Below are positions 52,594 to 60,875 of a stretch of 64,000 bases of DNA, in pieces. A program made the translations under genes and the position numbers. The notes beneath the pieces are model-generated. The model was not told where the DNA came from and made no database searches. It saw only the letters and a list, made by a program, of their open reading frames with translations. The first letter of the stretch is position 1. Every line of letters begins with the position of its first letter. Source of the DNA: an uncultured Burkholderiales bacterium (GTDB taxonomy: Bacteria > Pseudomonadota > Gammaproteobacteria > Burkholderiales > Burkholderiaceae_C); NCBI GenBank assembly GCA_945952065.1, contig CAMFGY010000020.1, forward strand, positions 1-64,000, read 5' to 3'.

Positions 52594-53237
52594 AAAGCGT
52601 AGCCCAAGACCGCCACAAAGTGGCAGGCGCTGCCGGCCAGCACAAAGAGGTGCCACACGAAATGGGCATAACGCACCCGGTGGTCCAGCAAGAACACCAC
52701 CGCGCCCAAGGTGTAAGCCAAGCCCCCAGCCAGCAGCCAGGCCAAACCGGCCGTGGCCATGCGCGCGAGCAAAGGACCCAGCGCCAGGATGACCATCCAC
52801 CCCATGGCCACATAAAGCCCAGTCGACCACAAAGGGTGGCGCAGACGGTTCAAGAGCTTGGCCGTCACGCCGATGATGGCGCTGCTCCAGACCAAGCCGA
52901 ACAAGAGCCAGCCCCAGCCCCCATGCAAAACACCCAAGGCGAAGGGGGTGTAGCTGCCTGCAATGAACAGATAGATGGCCGCATGGTCGAGGCGATTCAA
53001 AAAGACCTTGGCCCGCCCCTCGGGCAGGGCGTGATACAGGGTCGACACCAAATAGAGCACGATCATGGTGGCCGAAAACACCGAGGCCGCCACGACATTG
53101 CGCACCTGCCCCTGCTGAGCCGCCGCATAGGTCAAAATCGGCAAGGAAGCCACCGCCAACAAAAACCCCAGCCCATGGCTGATGGCATTGGCGATTTCTT
53201 CTCCAAGCGTTTGATCCCTTGCACTCATGCGGCGCAT
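52590..53237 (-). CDS. Hemolysin III-family (PAQR) membrane protein
   Basis: 215 aa from ATG 53237; ATG 53228 (MSARDQTLGEEIANAISHGLGF) is equally likely. Seven membrane helices. Family motifs are EEIANAISHGLG, LYHALPEGRAKVFLNRLDHAAIYLFIAGSYTPF, and the C-terminal HFVWHLFVLAGSACHFVAV with the His residues that bind metal in PAQR proteins. The name derives from a Bacillus protein; its cellular role is unclear. Confidence 0.92.
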   Translation of the reverse strand: MRRMSARDQTLGEEIANAISHGLGFLLAVASLPILTYAAAQQGQVRNVVAASVFSATMIVLYLVSTLYHALPEGRAKVFLNRLDHAAIYLFIAGSYTPFALGVLHGGWGWLLFGLVWSSAIIGVTAKLLNRLRHPLWSTGLYVAMGWMVILALGPLLARMATAGLAWLLAGGLAYTLGAVVFLLDHRVRYAHFVWHLFVLAGSACHFVAVLGYAF

Positions 53238-53307
53238 TGTGCCCTGCGCACATGACGAGACGTCGGCATCCCGTGGTGCTCTTGTCAGCCCTTGCAGCCC
53301 TTTTTCG

Positions 53308-54159
53308 ATGAAACATCCTCATCTGATCGAGCCCTTTCGCCCACCTCAGCCCATTCAGCCGGGCCTGAACCGGCGTCAACTGCTGTGCGCGCTGGCGGCG
53401 ACAAGCTGGGCCGCCAGCCCAAGCTGCGGCGCCGCCCTGCCCCAGGAGGAGAGCAGCAAGCCTGAAGCCCTCAAGCTCACCGTGCTCTTGGAGGAACTGC
53501 CGCCCTATTCCTTTCGCGACCCCGAAGACCGGCCGCGCGGCTATGCCTTCGAGCTCGCACAAAGCCTGCTGGCCCATGCCCGCATCGAGGCAGCGTATGA
53601 GTTTGCCTCTTGGCCCCGCATCATGCAGCGGGCCCGCAAAGAGCCATTGATCCTGGTGCCGGCCATGGTCCGATTGCCGGAACGCGAGTTCCAGTTTTTT
53701 TGGCCGGCGCAGATTGCGGTGCGGCGCGGCGCGCTGTACCGGCTCAAGTCCCGCCCCGAGATCCAAGTGCGCAAGCTCGACGATGTGCGCGCTTACCGCA
53801 TCGGCGTGGTCAAGGACGATGTTTCTGAGCGGGAGTTGTTGAGTCTGGCCCCGCAACTGGCCCCGAACCTGGACCGCAGCGCCGACCATGCCAGCCAGCT
53901 GCGGCGGTTTTTTGCGGAGCGCACCGAACTCTTGGCCCTGAACCAAACGCTGGCGACGAGCTCACTCAGCCAGCAGGGCTATGACCCCGGCCTGATCGAG
54001 CCGGTGCTGCGCTTCTCGGACTCGCGCCCCTTCATGGCCCTGAGCTTGGCCAGCGGCGAAGCCTTGCATCTGCGCTTGCAGAAAGCCTGGGCCGAAATGC
54101 GCCAAGACGGCAGCCTGGCCCTGATTCTGAAGCGCTACCCCATGATCAGCCTGGACTGA
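53308..54159 (+). CDS. Periplasmic substrate-binding protein, SBP_bac_3-like (copy 2)
   Basis: 283 aa from ATG 53308. A long Pro-rich N-terminal tail precedes NRRQLLCALAATSWAASPSCGA, a Tat-like or Sec signal. The mature domain has VLLEELPPYSFRDPEDRPRGYAFELAQSLL, SWPRIMQRARKEPLILVPAMVRLPEREFQFFWPAQ, LYRLKSRPEIQVRKLDDVRAYRIGVVKDD and ends ILKRYPMISLD. It matches copy 1 at 49840 motif by motif, so the two arose by duplication. No transporter partner is close. Confidence 0.85.
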   Translation: MKHPHLIEPFRPPQPIQPGLNRRQLLCALAATSWAASPSCGAALPQEESSKPEALKLTVLLEELPPYSFRDPEDRPRGYAFELAQSLLAHARIEAAYEFASWPRIMQRARKEPLILVPAMVRLPEREFQFFWPAQIAVRRGALYRLKSRPEIQVRKLDDVRAYRIGVVKDDVSERELLSLAPQLAPNLDRSADHASQLRRFFAERTELLALNQTLATSSLSQQGYDPGLIEPVLRFSDSRPFMALSLASGEALHLRLQKAWAEMRQDGSLALILKRYPMISLD

Positions 54160-54200
54160 GGCGCCGCAGCGGAGCCGCAGCGCAATGGCGCCGCGCAGGC

Positions 54201-55904
54201 TCAGGGCTTGGGCGCGGCGGCCAGCGGCCAAGGCAGCGGCTTGCCCTGGGCTTGCGCCGGCGCCTTCACATGCAGGAGCTGCGCCAGCGAAGGCGCAATG
54301 TCCACCACCTCCACCGGCTGCGTCACCTCGCCACGGCCCACCCATTGCGGGCCCCAGGCCAAGATGGGCACGTGGGTGTCGTAGGCATGCGGCGTGCCAT
54401 GCGAGCTGCCGCCCGGGCGTGAGCTGAACAACCAGTTCGGCTTGATGACGAACTGCACCGGCGCCGACACCTCCGGATGCCAGGCCTGACGCATGGCCTT
54501 CAAGTAGGGCGTGCGCTCGTCCTGGCTGAGCAATTGATCCGGCGTGAAGACGGCCAGCACCCCGTTCACCTGCAGCATCAAACGCTTGGCTTCGGCGTAC
54601 AGCTCGGCCGGCTGCACCGCGCGGGCCGCCATCAGCTTGTGGTCAAACAAGACACCGGCCGCCGAAAAGCCCACCACCCAGCGGCCTTCGCCGAACTTTT
54701 TCACCAAGCCTTCGTTGACCGTGGCCTGCAGCAGCGCGGGGTTCAGCAGCTCAGCATCGCGCCCCTGGGTCTTGGCCCAGGCCGGGGTGTCGGCGAAGCC
54801 GTGGTCAGCGGTCAGCACGGCCACATAGTTGCCCGCACCGACCTTCTCATCCAGGTATTTGAAGAAGCCCTGCAAATAACGGTCCAGATGCAGGAAATGG
54901 TCGTGCGAGAGGCGCGACTCCGGGCCAAACGCATGGTTGACGTAATCGTGGCTGGACAGGCTGACCGAGAGGATGTCGGTCTTGGCATCAGCGCCCAGCT
55001 GCTCGCCTTCGATGGCGGCGCGGGCAAAGGCCAGGGTCAGCTCATCCCCAAAAGGCGAGGGCAAGATATTGCCGTAAAAGCGCGGGCCGGGGCCGTCCAT
55101 CTTGTCGCCCAAGACCGCCGGCAGCTTGTTGCCATTGCCCGCATTGCTCTGCCAAGGCTGGCCGTCCGGCACCGAGCGCGCATAGGCGGCCTCCGGCAGC
55201 AGCGACGCCCAGGTCTTGCCAAAGAAAGCATCGGCGGGCTTGGCCGCATTGAAGGCCTTCACCCATTGCGGATGGCTGGCCATGTAGTAAGTGCTGGAGG
55301 CAAACTGGCCGTCCTCGCTCATGAACATATAAGCCGTGCCCTTGTGGCCGGCCGGCAGAATCGCGCCGCGGTCCTTGCCCGAGATGCCAATCACCTTGGA
55401 CTCGGGCTGCACCGTGCGCAAAACATCGCCCACGGTTTCCGCTCGCAAATTGCGCGGGCTGGTGCCGGCCAGCGGGTCGGTCTTGTGCTCGAGGTATTGG
55501 TAGGCGGTGTCGCCGGTGTTGTAGACCTGCTCGAAGCTCTTGGCGTCGCGCCACTCATTGCTGATGATGCCGCTGCGGTTCGGATAGGCGCCGGTCAGCA
55601 TGGTGGCGTGGCCGGCGGCGGTCACCGTGTGGCCATGGCCGTAATGGGCATTGGCAAACCAGGCGCCGCGCTCCAAAAAGCGCTTGAAGCCATCCGGCTG
55701 CAGCTGGTCGCGGTAGCTCAAGACCTGGCGCATCGGCAGGCCGTCCACCACCAGGAAGACGATCAATTTGGGCGCCGCCGCAGGGCTGCTTGCAGCAGGT
55801 GCCGCCACGCTGCGCTCCGAGCCGGCCTGGGGCGCGGTTCCGCAGGCGGTCAAGACCGCCAGGCTCAGGGTCAGGAGTGCAAATTGAGGCAGGAGCTTCT
55901 TCAT
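54201..55904 (-). CDS. Alkaline phosphatase superfamily lipoprotein (PafA-like)
   Basis: 567 aa. A lipoprotein signal (MKKLLPQFALLTLSLAVLTAC, lipid-bearing Cys21) is followed by an Ala/Ser-rich spacer. The catalytic domain has IVFLVVDGLPM (metal Asp), the nucleophile region GHGHTVTAAGHATMLTGAYPNRSGI (the Thr in HTVTAAGH aligns with the PafA nucleophile), LSSHDYVNHAFGPES, LTADHGFADTP and SSHGTPHAYDTHVPILAWG. It should hydrolyse phosphomonoesters in the periplasm. The neighbour at 62320 is another, unrelated alkaline phosphatase (PhoD type). Confidence 0.92.
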   Translation of the reverse strand: MKKLLPQFALLTLSLAVLTACGTAPQAGSERSVAAPAASSPAAAPKLIVFLVVDGLPMRQVLSYRDQLQPDGFKRFLERGAWFANAHYGHGHTVTAAGHATMLTGAYPNRSGIISNEWRDAKSFEQVYNTGDTAYQYLEHKTDPLAGTSPRNLRAETVGDVLRTVQPESKVIGISGKDRGAILPAGHKGTAYMFMSEDGQFASSTYYMASHPQWVKAFNAAKPADAFFGKTWASLLPEAAYARSVPDGQPWQSNAGNGNKLPAVLGDKMDGPGPRFYGNILPSPFGDELTLAFARAAIEGEQLGADAKTDILSVSLSSHDYVNHAFGPESRLSHDHFLHLDRYLQGFFKYLDEKVGAGNYVAVLTADHGFADTPAWAKTQGRDAELLNPALLQATVNEGLVKKFGEGRWVVGFSAAGVLFDHKLMAARAVQPAELYAEAKRLMLQVNGVLAVFTPDQLLSQDERTPYLKAMRQAWHPEVSAPVQFVIKPNWLFSSRPGGSSHGTPHAYDTHVPILAWGPQWVGRGEVTQPVEVVDIAPSLAQLLHVKAPAQAQGKPLPWPLAAAPKP

Positions 55905-55998
55905 GATGGGCTTCGAGTCAAACGAGCCCCAGAGCTTAGTCGATTCCCACCCGAGGCCAGCCGAGGCGGCGCCCCGAGCTCCTCTCCTCCGCTTGAAT

Positions 55999-56715
55999 TC
56001 AAGAAGCGGAGATGCCGCGCGGCGCCAGGCTGCTCAGGTTCAGGGGCCCCGTCAACGTCCCTGTCGCGGGCATGCGCAGCTCCAGGCTGCGCCGGCTGTC
56101 CACCTGCGGCCAGCGCGCGGCCACCCCGTGCGCCTTGAGCGCGGCTTCAGCGGCCTCGCACATTTCAGCCGCGGTCATGCGCGGGCTTTCGCATTTGGCC
56201 GAGCCCATGCTGAGCACCGCGTGCAGGCTGAGCGTTTCCAGCTCATAGTGACCGGAAAGCGCTTTGTTCAAACGGGTTTGGATCGCGGCCACATTGGCGC
56301 GCTCCACGTTTTGCAAGACCACGGCCAAGCCCTGCTTGCCCACGCGCAAAGCCACGTCGGCGGCCCGCACCCGGCTGCGCAAGCGCCCACCCATGATCTC
56401 CACCACCCGCTCGGTCAGGCCCTGCATCCGAGCCTGCGTCTGTTCGTCATGCAGCTGCTGCAAGCTTTGGGGGGCGCGCACCGCCACCTCGATCAGCATG
56501 AGCGCGGGCCGCGTGCCCACCCGACGCGCAGCGCTCAACTCGCGGCTCAAGACCTGGCTCAGCCCCGCCATATCGGCCACCCGCCCCAGCTGCGCCAAGG
56601 CAGCGCGCGGCCCCGGCCCATAGATGCTGGGCGCCGCGGCCTTGGCCGCAAGCGGCGTGGCTGCAGCAAACTGTGGGACAGCAGAAGAGGGCTTGATGCT
56701 GTTGTCGTTCGACAT
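55999..56715 (-). CDS. Degenerate GGDEF-domain protein with intact I-site
   Basis: 238 aa. It looks like one GGDEF fold (~45-200): PALMLIEVAVRAPQSLQQLHDEQTQARMQGLTERVVEIMGGRLRSRVRAADVALRVGKQGLAVVLQNVE. The active GG[DE]EF is replaced by GKQGL, so it cannot make c-di-GMP. RxxD (RAAD), the product-binding site, stands exactly five residues before it. The Asp for metal in the first motif is changed too. Likely a c-di-GMP receptor. N-terminal ~40 residues are Ala/Pro-rich; no membrane segment. It stands alone, 94 bases upstream of the alkaline phosphatase gene. Confidence 0.75.
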   Translation of the reverse strand: MSNDNSIKPSSAVPQFAAATPLAAKAAAPSIYGPGPRAALAQLGRVADMAGLSQVLSRELSAARRVGTRPALMLIEVAVRAPQSLQQLHDEQTQARMQGLTERVVEIMGGRLRSRVRAADVALRVGKQGLAVVLQNVERANVAAIQTRLNKALSGHYELETLSLHAVLSMGSAKCESPRMTAAEMCEAAEAALKAHGVAARWPQVDSRRSLELRMPATGTLTGPLNLSSLAPRGISAS

Positions 56716-56926
56716 GGCTGGTGACGCTACACACGAAAAGGGGTCAGGCTTGGCCTGGCCCTGATGAATAAGTTGAGGTCACAACGTCTCGACAATCGCC
56801 CCGGACCGCTGGTCCAGGCCTCCCCGCTCTTGACGCACCGTCATGCCCTCATTGGGTAAAACGTAAACGCCGCGACAAACCCGACATCGATTTCAAAAAA
56901 ATTTTCAGCTTCGTCATGAGACGCCC

Positions 56927-56955
56927 GCAGACCTGCCGCTAGAGTGCAGGTCTGC
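56927..56955. promoter_or_regulatory. Perfect 10-bp palindrome upstream of the ECF sigma gene
   Basis: GCAGACCTGC, nine bases, GCAGGTCTGC. It is 36 bases upstream of the chosen start of the sigma factor gene and spans a possible GTG start at 56944. A short T-run follows at 56971-56975. It may be an operator or a leader hairpin. Confidence 0.6.
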
Positions 56956-56978
56956 GCCAGATTTCCGGACTTTTTCTG

Positions 56979-56988
56979 CCCCCCCCCC
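56979..56988 (+). repeat. Run of ten C residues
   Basis: A C10 homopolymer directly before the chosen TTG start of the sigma gene. If translation began at GTG 56944, the run would lie in the coding sequence and slippage would shift the frame. Confidence 0.9.
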
Positions 56989-56991
56989 GCC

Positions 56992-57570
56992 TTGTCGAAC
57001 CGCCCCCAAAATCCCAACCGCGACATCACCCAGCTGCTGCGCGCCGCCGGCGCCGGCGATGGCTTGGCCGCCGAAAAAGTCGCCTCCCTGCTGTATGAAG
57101 ACCTGCAGCGTCTGGCCCGCAGCCGCATGCGCCAAAGCGGCCACCTGACCCTGCTCGACCCCACCGGCCTGGTGCACGAGTCCTGGCTGCAGCTGCTGAA
57201 AGCCGGCGACCTGAGCTTTTCAGACCGCGGCCAGTTCCTGGCCTACGCCGCCCGGGTGATGCACAACATCGTCATCGACCTGGTGCGCGCCCGCGCCGCC
57301 CAGCGCCGTGGCGGCGAGTTCGAGCACCTGACCCTGAACACCGCCGTGGCCGAGCTGGCGCCGCAGGGCGACGACGAAATCCTTCGCGTGCACGAGGCGC
57401 TGGAAGAGCTCGCTGCCCTGGAGCCGCGCCTGGCCCAGGTGGTGGAGATGCGCTACTTCGCCGGCCTGCTGGAGTCCGAAATTGCCGAAACCTTGGGTGT
57501 GACCGAGCGCACCGTGCAGCGCGACTGGCAAAAAGCCCGCCTCTTTCTGTCCATGGCCTTGAAGACATGA
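56992..57570 (+). CDS. ECF-type RNA polymerase sigma factor (TIGR02999-like)
   Basis: 192 aa from TTG 56992 (LSNRPQNPNRDITQLLRAAGAGDG); GTG 56944 is the longer choice. Neither has a clear ribosome site. The order ITQLLRAAGAGDGLAAEKVASLLYEDLQRLARSRMRQ, LDPTGLVHESWLQLLKAGDLSFSDRGQFLAYAARVMHNIVIDLVRARAAQRRGG (region 2) and LEELAALEPRLAQVVEMRYFAGLLESEIAETLGVTERTVQRDWQKARLFL (region 4) is the TIGR02999 ECF subfamily, which often sits next to Ser/Thr kinases instead of an anti-sigma factor. The kinase gene starts 11 bases after its stop. Confidence 0.88.
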   Translation: MSNRPQNPNRDITQLLRAAGAGDGLAAEKVASLLYEDLQRLARSRMRQSGHLTLLDPTGLVHESWLQLLKAGDLSFSDRGQFLAYAARVMHNIVIDLVRARAAQRRGGEFEHLTLNTAVAELAPQGDDEILRVHEALEELAALEPRLAQVVEMRYFAGLLESEIAETLGVTERTVQRDWQKARLFLSMALKT

Positions 57571-57580
57571 GCCTCCACCC

Positions 57581-60370
57581 ATGAACGGCGAGCGCCGCGA
57601 CATCGACAAAGCCCGCTGGCCCCTGCTCAGCCCCCTGCTGGACGAACTGCTGGACCTGCCCGCCGAGCAGCGCGGCGCCCGCCTGCGCGAGCTGCAGGCG
57701 CAAAGCCCCGAGGGCCCGGCCCTGGCGGCCGATCTGCAAGAACTGCTGCGCCGCCAAGACGCACTGGAAGCCGCCGACTACCTCGCCACCCCGGCCTTGC
57801 AACAAATGGAGCCGCACGCCGCGGCTGCAGCTCCCAGCAACAGCCCCGGTCAGCAAGTCGGCAACTACACACTGGAGCGCGAAATCGGCCAGGGCGGCAT
57901 GGGCACCGTCTGGCTGGCGCGCCGCACCGACGGGCGCTTTGAGGGCCAGGTCGCCATCAAGTTTCTCAACGCCGGCCTCTTGGGCCATGGCGACGCCGGC
58001 CGCTTCACCCGCGAAGGCCAGATCCTGGGCAAGCTGGCCCATCCGCATATCGCACGCCTGCTTGACGCCGGCGTCAACACCGCGCAGGGCCCGGCCCAGC
58101 CCTACCTGGTGCTGGAATATGTGGACGGCCAACCGCTGGACCGCTATTGCGAAGCGCAAGGGCTGGACGTGCGCGCCCGCGTGACGCTTTTCCTTGACGT
58201 GCTGGCCGCCGTGGCCCATGCGCACACCCGGCTGATCCTGCACCGTGACCTCAAGCCCTCCAACATCCTGGTCACCGCCGCTGGCGAAGTGAAGTTGCTG
58301 GACTTTGGCATTGCCAAGCTGCTGCGCGAAGACAGCGACACGGCAGGCACCGGCGCCAGCGCCTCCACCGAACTGACCCGCCAGGCCGGCCGTGCCTTCA
58401 CGCCACGCTATGCCGCACCGGAGCAGGTCGAAGGCAGCGAAGTCAGCACCGCCACCGATGTCTACGCCCTTGGCGTGCTGCTGTACCTGCTGCTCAGCGG
58501 TGGCCAGCACCCGACCCAGCGCAAAGACGAGGAACGCACCACCCCGCTGGAGCGCCTGCGCACGGTCGTCGAGGTGGCGCCGCCCAAGCTGTCCGACTGC
58601 GCCCGCAGCACCGCCAAGGGCAAAGAAGCCCGCGCCCGCGCCAAAGAGCTGCGCGGTGACCTCGACACCATCCTCGCCAAAACCCTCAAAAAAGCCCCCG
58701 CCGAGCGCTACGCCAACGCCGCCGAACTGGCCGAAGACCTGCGCCACTGGCTGAACCATGAGCCGATCAGCGCACGGCCCGACAGCGCCGCCTACATCCT
58801 GGCCAAGTTTGTGCGGCGGCACCGTCTCGCCGTGGTGGCCGGCAGCCTGGGTCTGCTGACTTTGAGCGTCAGCATCGGCGTGGCACTGCGCCAGGGCCAG
58901 GAGGCGCAAGCGCAACGCGCCCAGGCCGAGGGCCTGATCGAGTTCATGCTCGGCGATCTGCGCAAAAAGCTGGAGCCGGTGGGCCGGCTGGATGTGCTGG
59001 ATGCCGTGGGCGAAAAGGCGCTGAGCTATTACGCCGCCCAGCAAACCGGCCGCCTGGACGCTACCGCGCTGGGCCAGCGCGCCCGAGCGTTGCACCTGAT
59101 GGGCCAGATTGCCCAGCAGCGCGGCCGGCTCGATGAAGCCAGCCGCATGTATGACGCAGCCGCCGGCAGCACCGCCGAACTGCTGCAGCGCGCGCCCAAA
59201 GACGGCCAGCGCATATATGACCATGCGCAAAGCGTGTTCTGGGTCGGCGATGCCGCCAGGCGGCAGGGCCAGGCGGACGAGGCAGAAAAACAATTCAAGC
59301 GCTACCTCGAATTGGCCGAGCAGCTGGGGCCGCTGGCGGCGGGCAAGCCTGATTGGCAGGCCGAGCGGGCGCATGCGAGGGTCAACCTGGGTGTCTTGCA
59401 GTTGCAAGCCGGTCAGGCTCAGGCGGCATTGCAGAGCTTCCAAGAGGCTTTACTTGTCTATGAGGACCTGGCCCAGACGCAAACCGATTTGCGGGGGAAT
59501 CAGATTTCGACACTGGGCTGGATCTCCCGGGCGCATCAATACCTGGGAAGCTACGCCGAAGCCCTTGCGGCCGACCAGAACAAGCTGGCGGTGCTGAGCG
59601 GCATTCCCAACCTCGATCAGGACCTCTCATTGCTGGATCTCGAGGCCAACGCTCATCATGACGTCAGCCGCTCGCTGTTCTTCATGGGGAACAACGAAGC
59701 TGCCCAGCAGGAATCCGAGAAGGCGGTCGCGCAACTCGAACTGCTGACTGCGGCGGACACGAGCAATCTTGACGCCTTGGAACGACTCTGTTCCTTGCGC
59801 CTAGGCTTGGCCGAGATCCGCCTGGCCCGTGGTGGGCAAGACCTGGCCCCCTTGCTGAACCAGCTCAAGACCGATATTGCGCTCTTGCTGGCCACCGACG
59901 CCAAGCAGATGAAGTGGCAGGGCAGTTTGCGAGGTCGCCTGCTGTGGCTGCGAGCACAGATCGAACGCAGCGAAGCACAAGTCCGCGCGCTGAGCGCCGA
60001 GATGACCAGCTACTTGGCCGATATGCAAGCACGCATCCAAGCCGGCACGCGCGTCAACAAAGACCAGCGCCTGATACTGGCCCGAGTCGAGCTGAGCTTG
60101 GGCGAGCTTTTGGCCAGCAGCGAATTCACCCAAGCCCAGCTGCATTGGCAAGCGGCCGTCGAACGCTTGCGTGCAGATGTCACAAAATCAGATGCGCCGG
60201 CGCTGGCCGTGACCGCATTGGCCCATTTCCGCTTGAATGAGATTGAAGAAGCGCGCCGCTTGGCCGAAAAGCTGGAGGCCTCCAGCTATCGGCATCCGGA
60301 CTACCGCAAGCTCCGAGCGCTGCTGCAGAAGGCGCCAATTTCTTCAACTCAGCCAACAGGGAAGCCATGA
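57581..60370 (+). CDS. Membrane Ser/Thr protein kinase with TPR-rich C-terminal part
   Basis: 929 aa. A ~90-residue lead is followed by the kinase domain (~95-400): IGQGGMGTVWLARR (P-loop), VAIKFL (Lys), ILHRDLKPSNILV (catalytic loop, ~221), LLDFGIAKLL (DFG) and APEQVEGSEVSTATDVYALGVLLYLLLSG. One membrane helix (~417-435) lies before a ~490-residue extracytoplasmic helical region with TPR-like repeats (LDEASRMYDAAAGSTAELLQ, ADEAEKQFKRYLELAEQL). All catalytic residues are present. It is co-transcribed with the ECF sigma factor, which it may phosphorylate. The next gene overlaps by four bases. Confidence 0.93.
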   Translation: MNGERRDIDKARWPLLSPLLDELLDLPAEQRGARLRELQAQSPEGPALAADLQELLRRQDALEAADYLATPALQQMEPHAAAAAPSNSPGQQVGNYTLEREIGQGGMGTVWLARRTDGRFEGQVAIKFLNAGLLGHGDAGRFTREGQILGKLAHPHIARLLDAGVNTAQGPAQPYLVLEYVDGQPLDRYCEAQGLDVRARVTLFLDVLAAVAHAHTRLILHRDLKPSNILVTAAGEVKLLDFGIAKLLREDSDTAGTGASASTELTRQAGRAFTPRYAAPEQVEGSEVSTATDVYALGVLLYLLLSGGQHPTQRKDEERTTPLERLRTVVEVAPPKLSDCARSTAKGKEARARAKELRGDLDTILAKTLKKAPAERYANAAELAEDLRHWLNHEPISARPDSAAYILAKFVRRHRLAVVAGSLGLLTLSVSIGVALRQGQEAQAQRAQAEGLIEFMLGDLRKKLEPVGRLDVLDAVGEKALSYYAAQQTGRLDATALGQRARALHLMGQIAQQRGRLDEASRMYDAAAGSTAELLQRAPKDGQRIYDHAQSVFWVGDAARRQGQADEAEKQFKRYLELAEQLGPLAAGKPDWQAERAHARVNLGVLQLQAGQAQAALQSFQEALLVYEDLAQTQTDLRGNQISTLGWISRAHQYLGSYAEALAADQNKLAVLSGIPNLDQDLSLLDLEANAHHDVSRSLFFMGNNEAAQQESEKAVAQLELLTAADTSNLDALERLCSLRLGLAEIRLARGGQDLAPLLNQLKTDIALLLATDAKQMKWQGSLRGRLLWLRAQIERSEAQVRALSAEMTSYLADMQARIQAGTRVNKDQRLILARVELSLGELLASSEFTQAQLHWQAAVERLRADVTKSDAPALAVTALAHFRLNEIEEARRLAEKLEASSYRHPDYRKLRALLQKAPISSTQPTGKP

Positions 60371-60717
60371 CAACACCGATCGACAAACCGGTTTTTACTT
60401 TCACCGTCAACGTCAGCGACGCCACCGACCCGCCCACGGTCACCACCGTCCCCGCCGCAATCACCGTTGGCACCAGCAACGGCCTGATCGAGTTTGATCT
60501 GGCCACACCGGGCTACAGCTTCGACCCCGCGACCCCCATCGTCTTCAACGAGCCCACAACCGACTTCCCCGACCTGTGGGCCGTCAGCGCGACCCAGGTC
60601 TTTATGCGCGACCGCTGCACCAAGGCGGCCACGCTGAACTTCAATATCAATGTCGTAGAAGACAGCAGTGGCCGTTGCCTGAGCCACGACCCGCAAATCA
60701 AAAACGATCCGGAGTGA
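60367..60717 (+). CDS. DP-EP family protein
   Basis: 116 aa; the start overlaps the kinase stop as ATGA. The sequence fits the small DP-EP family: an N-terminal beta-rich TFTVNVSDATDPPTVTTVPAAITVGTSNGLIEFDL, PATPIVFNEPTTDFPDLW, TLNFNINVVED and the C-terminal DPQIKNDPE. No signal peptide is visible. Function is unknown. Its translational coupling to the kinase suggests a kinase partner or substrate. Confidence 0.8.
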   Translation: MTTPIDKPVFTFTVNVSDATDPPTVTTVPAAITVGTSNGLIEFDLATPGYSFDPATPIVFNEPTTDFPDLWAVSATQVFMRDRCTKAATLNFNINVVEDSSGRCLSHDPQIKNDPE

Positions 60718-60875
60718 TTTCGGTCCGCTGAGCTGCCTTGCCGGGCTGCGATACTGCGCGCGCCGAACATGCGCAAGCCGTGTGATTTTCTTTTGCTTCG
60801 CGTTATGAGTTCGGTCATCAAAAGCAAGCAAACAAATAAGCAAAACCACAAGCTCACAGACTGGCAGCAGACCGC

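Noticed and set aside
57272-59443. A 723-residue minus-strand frame
   Set aside because: Antisense of the sigma factor and kinase genes; no recognisable domain.
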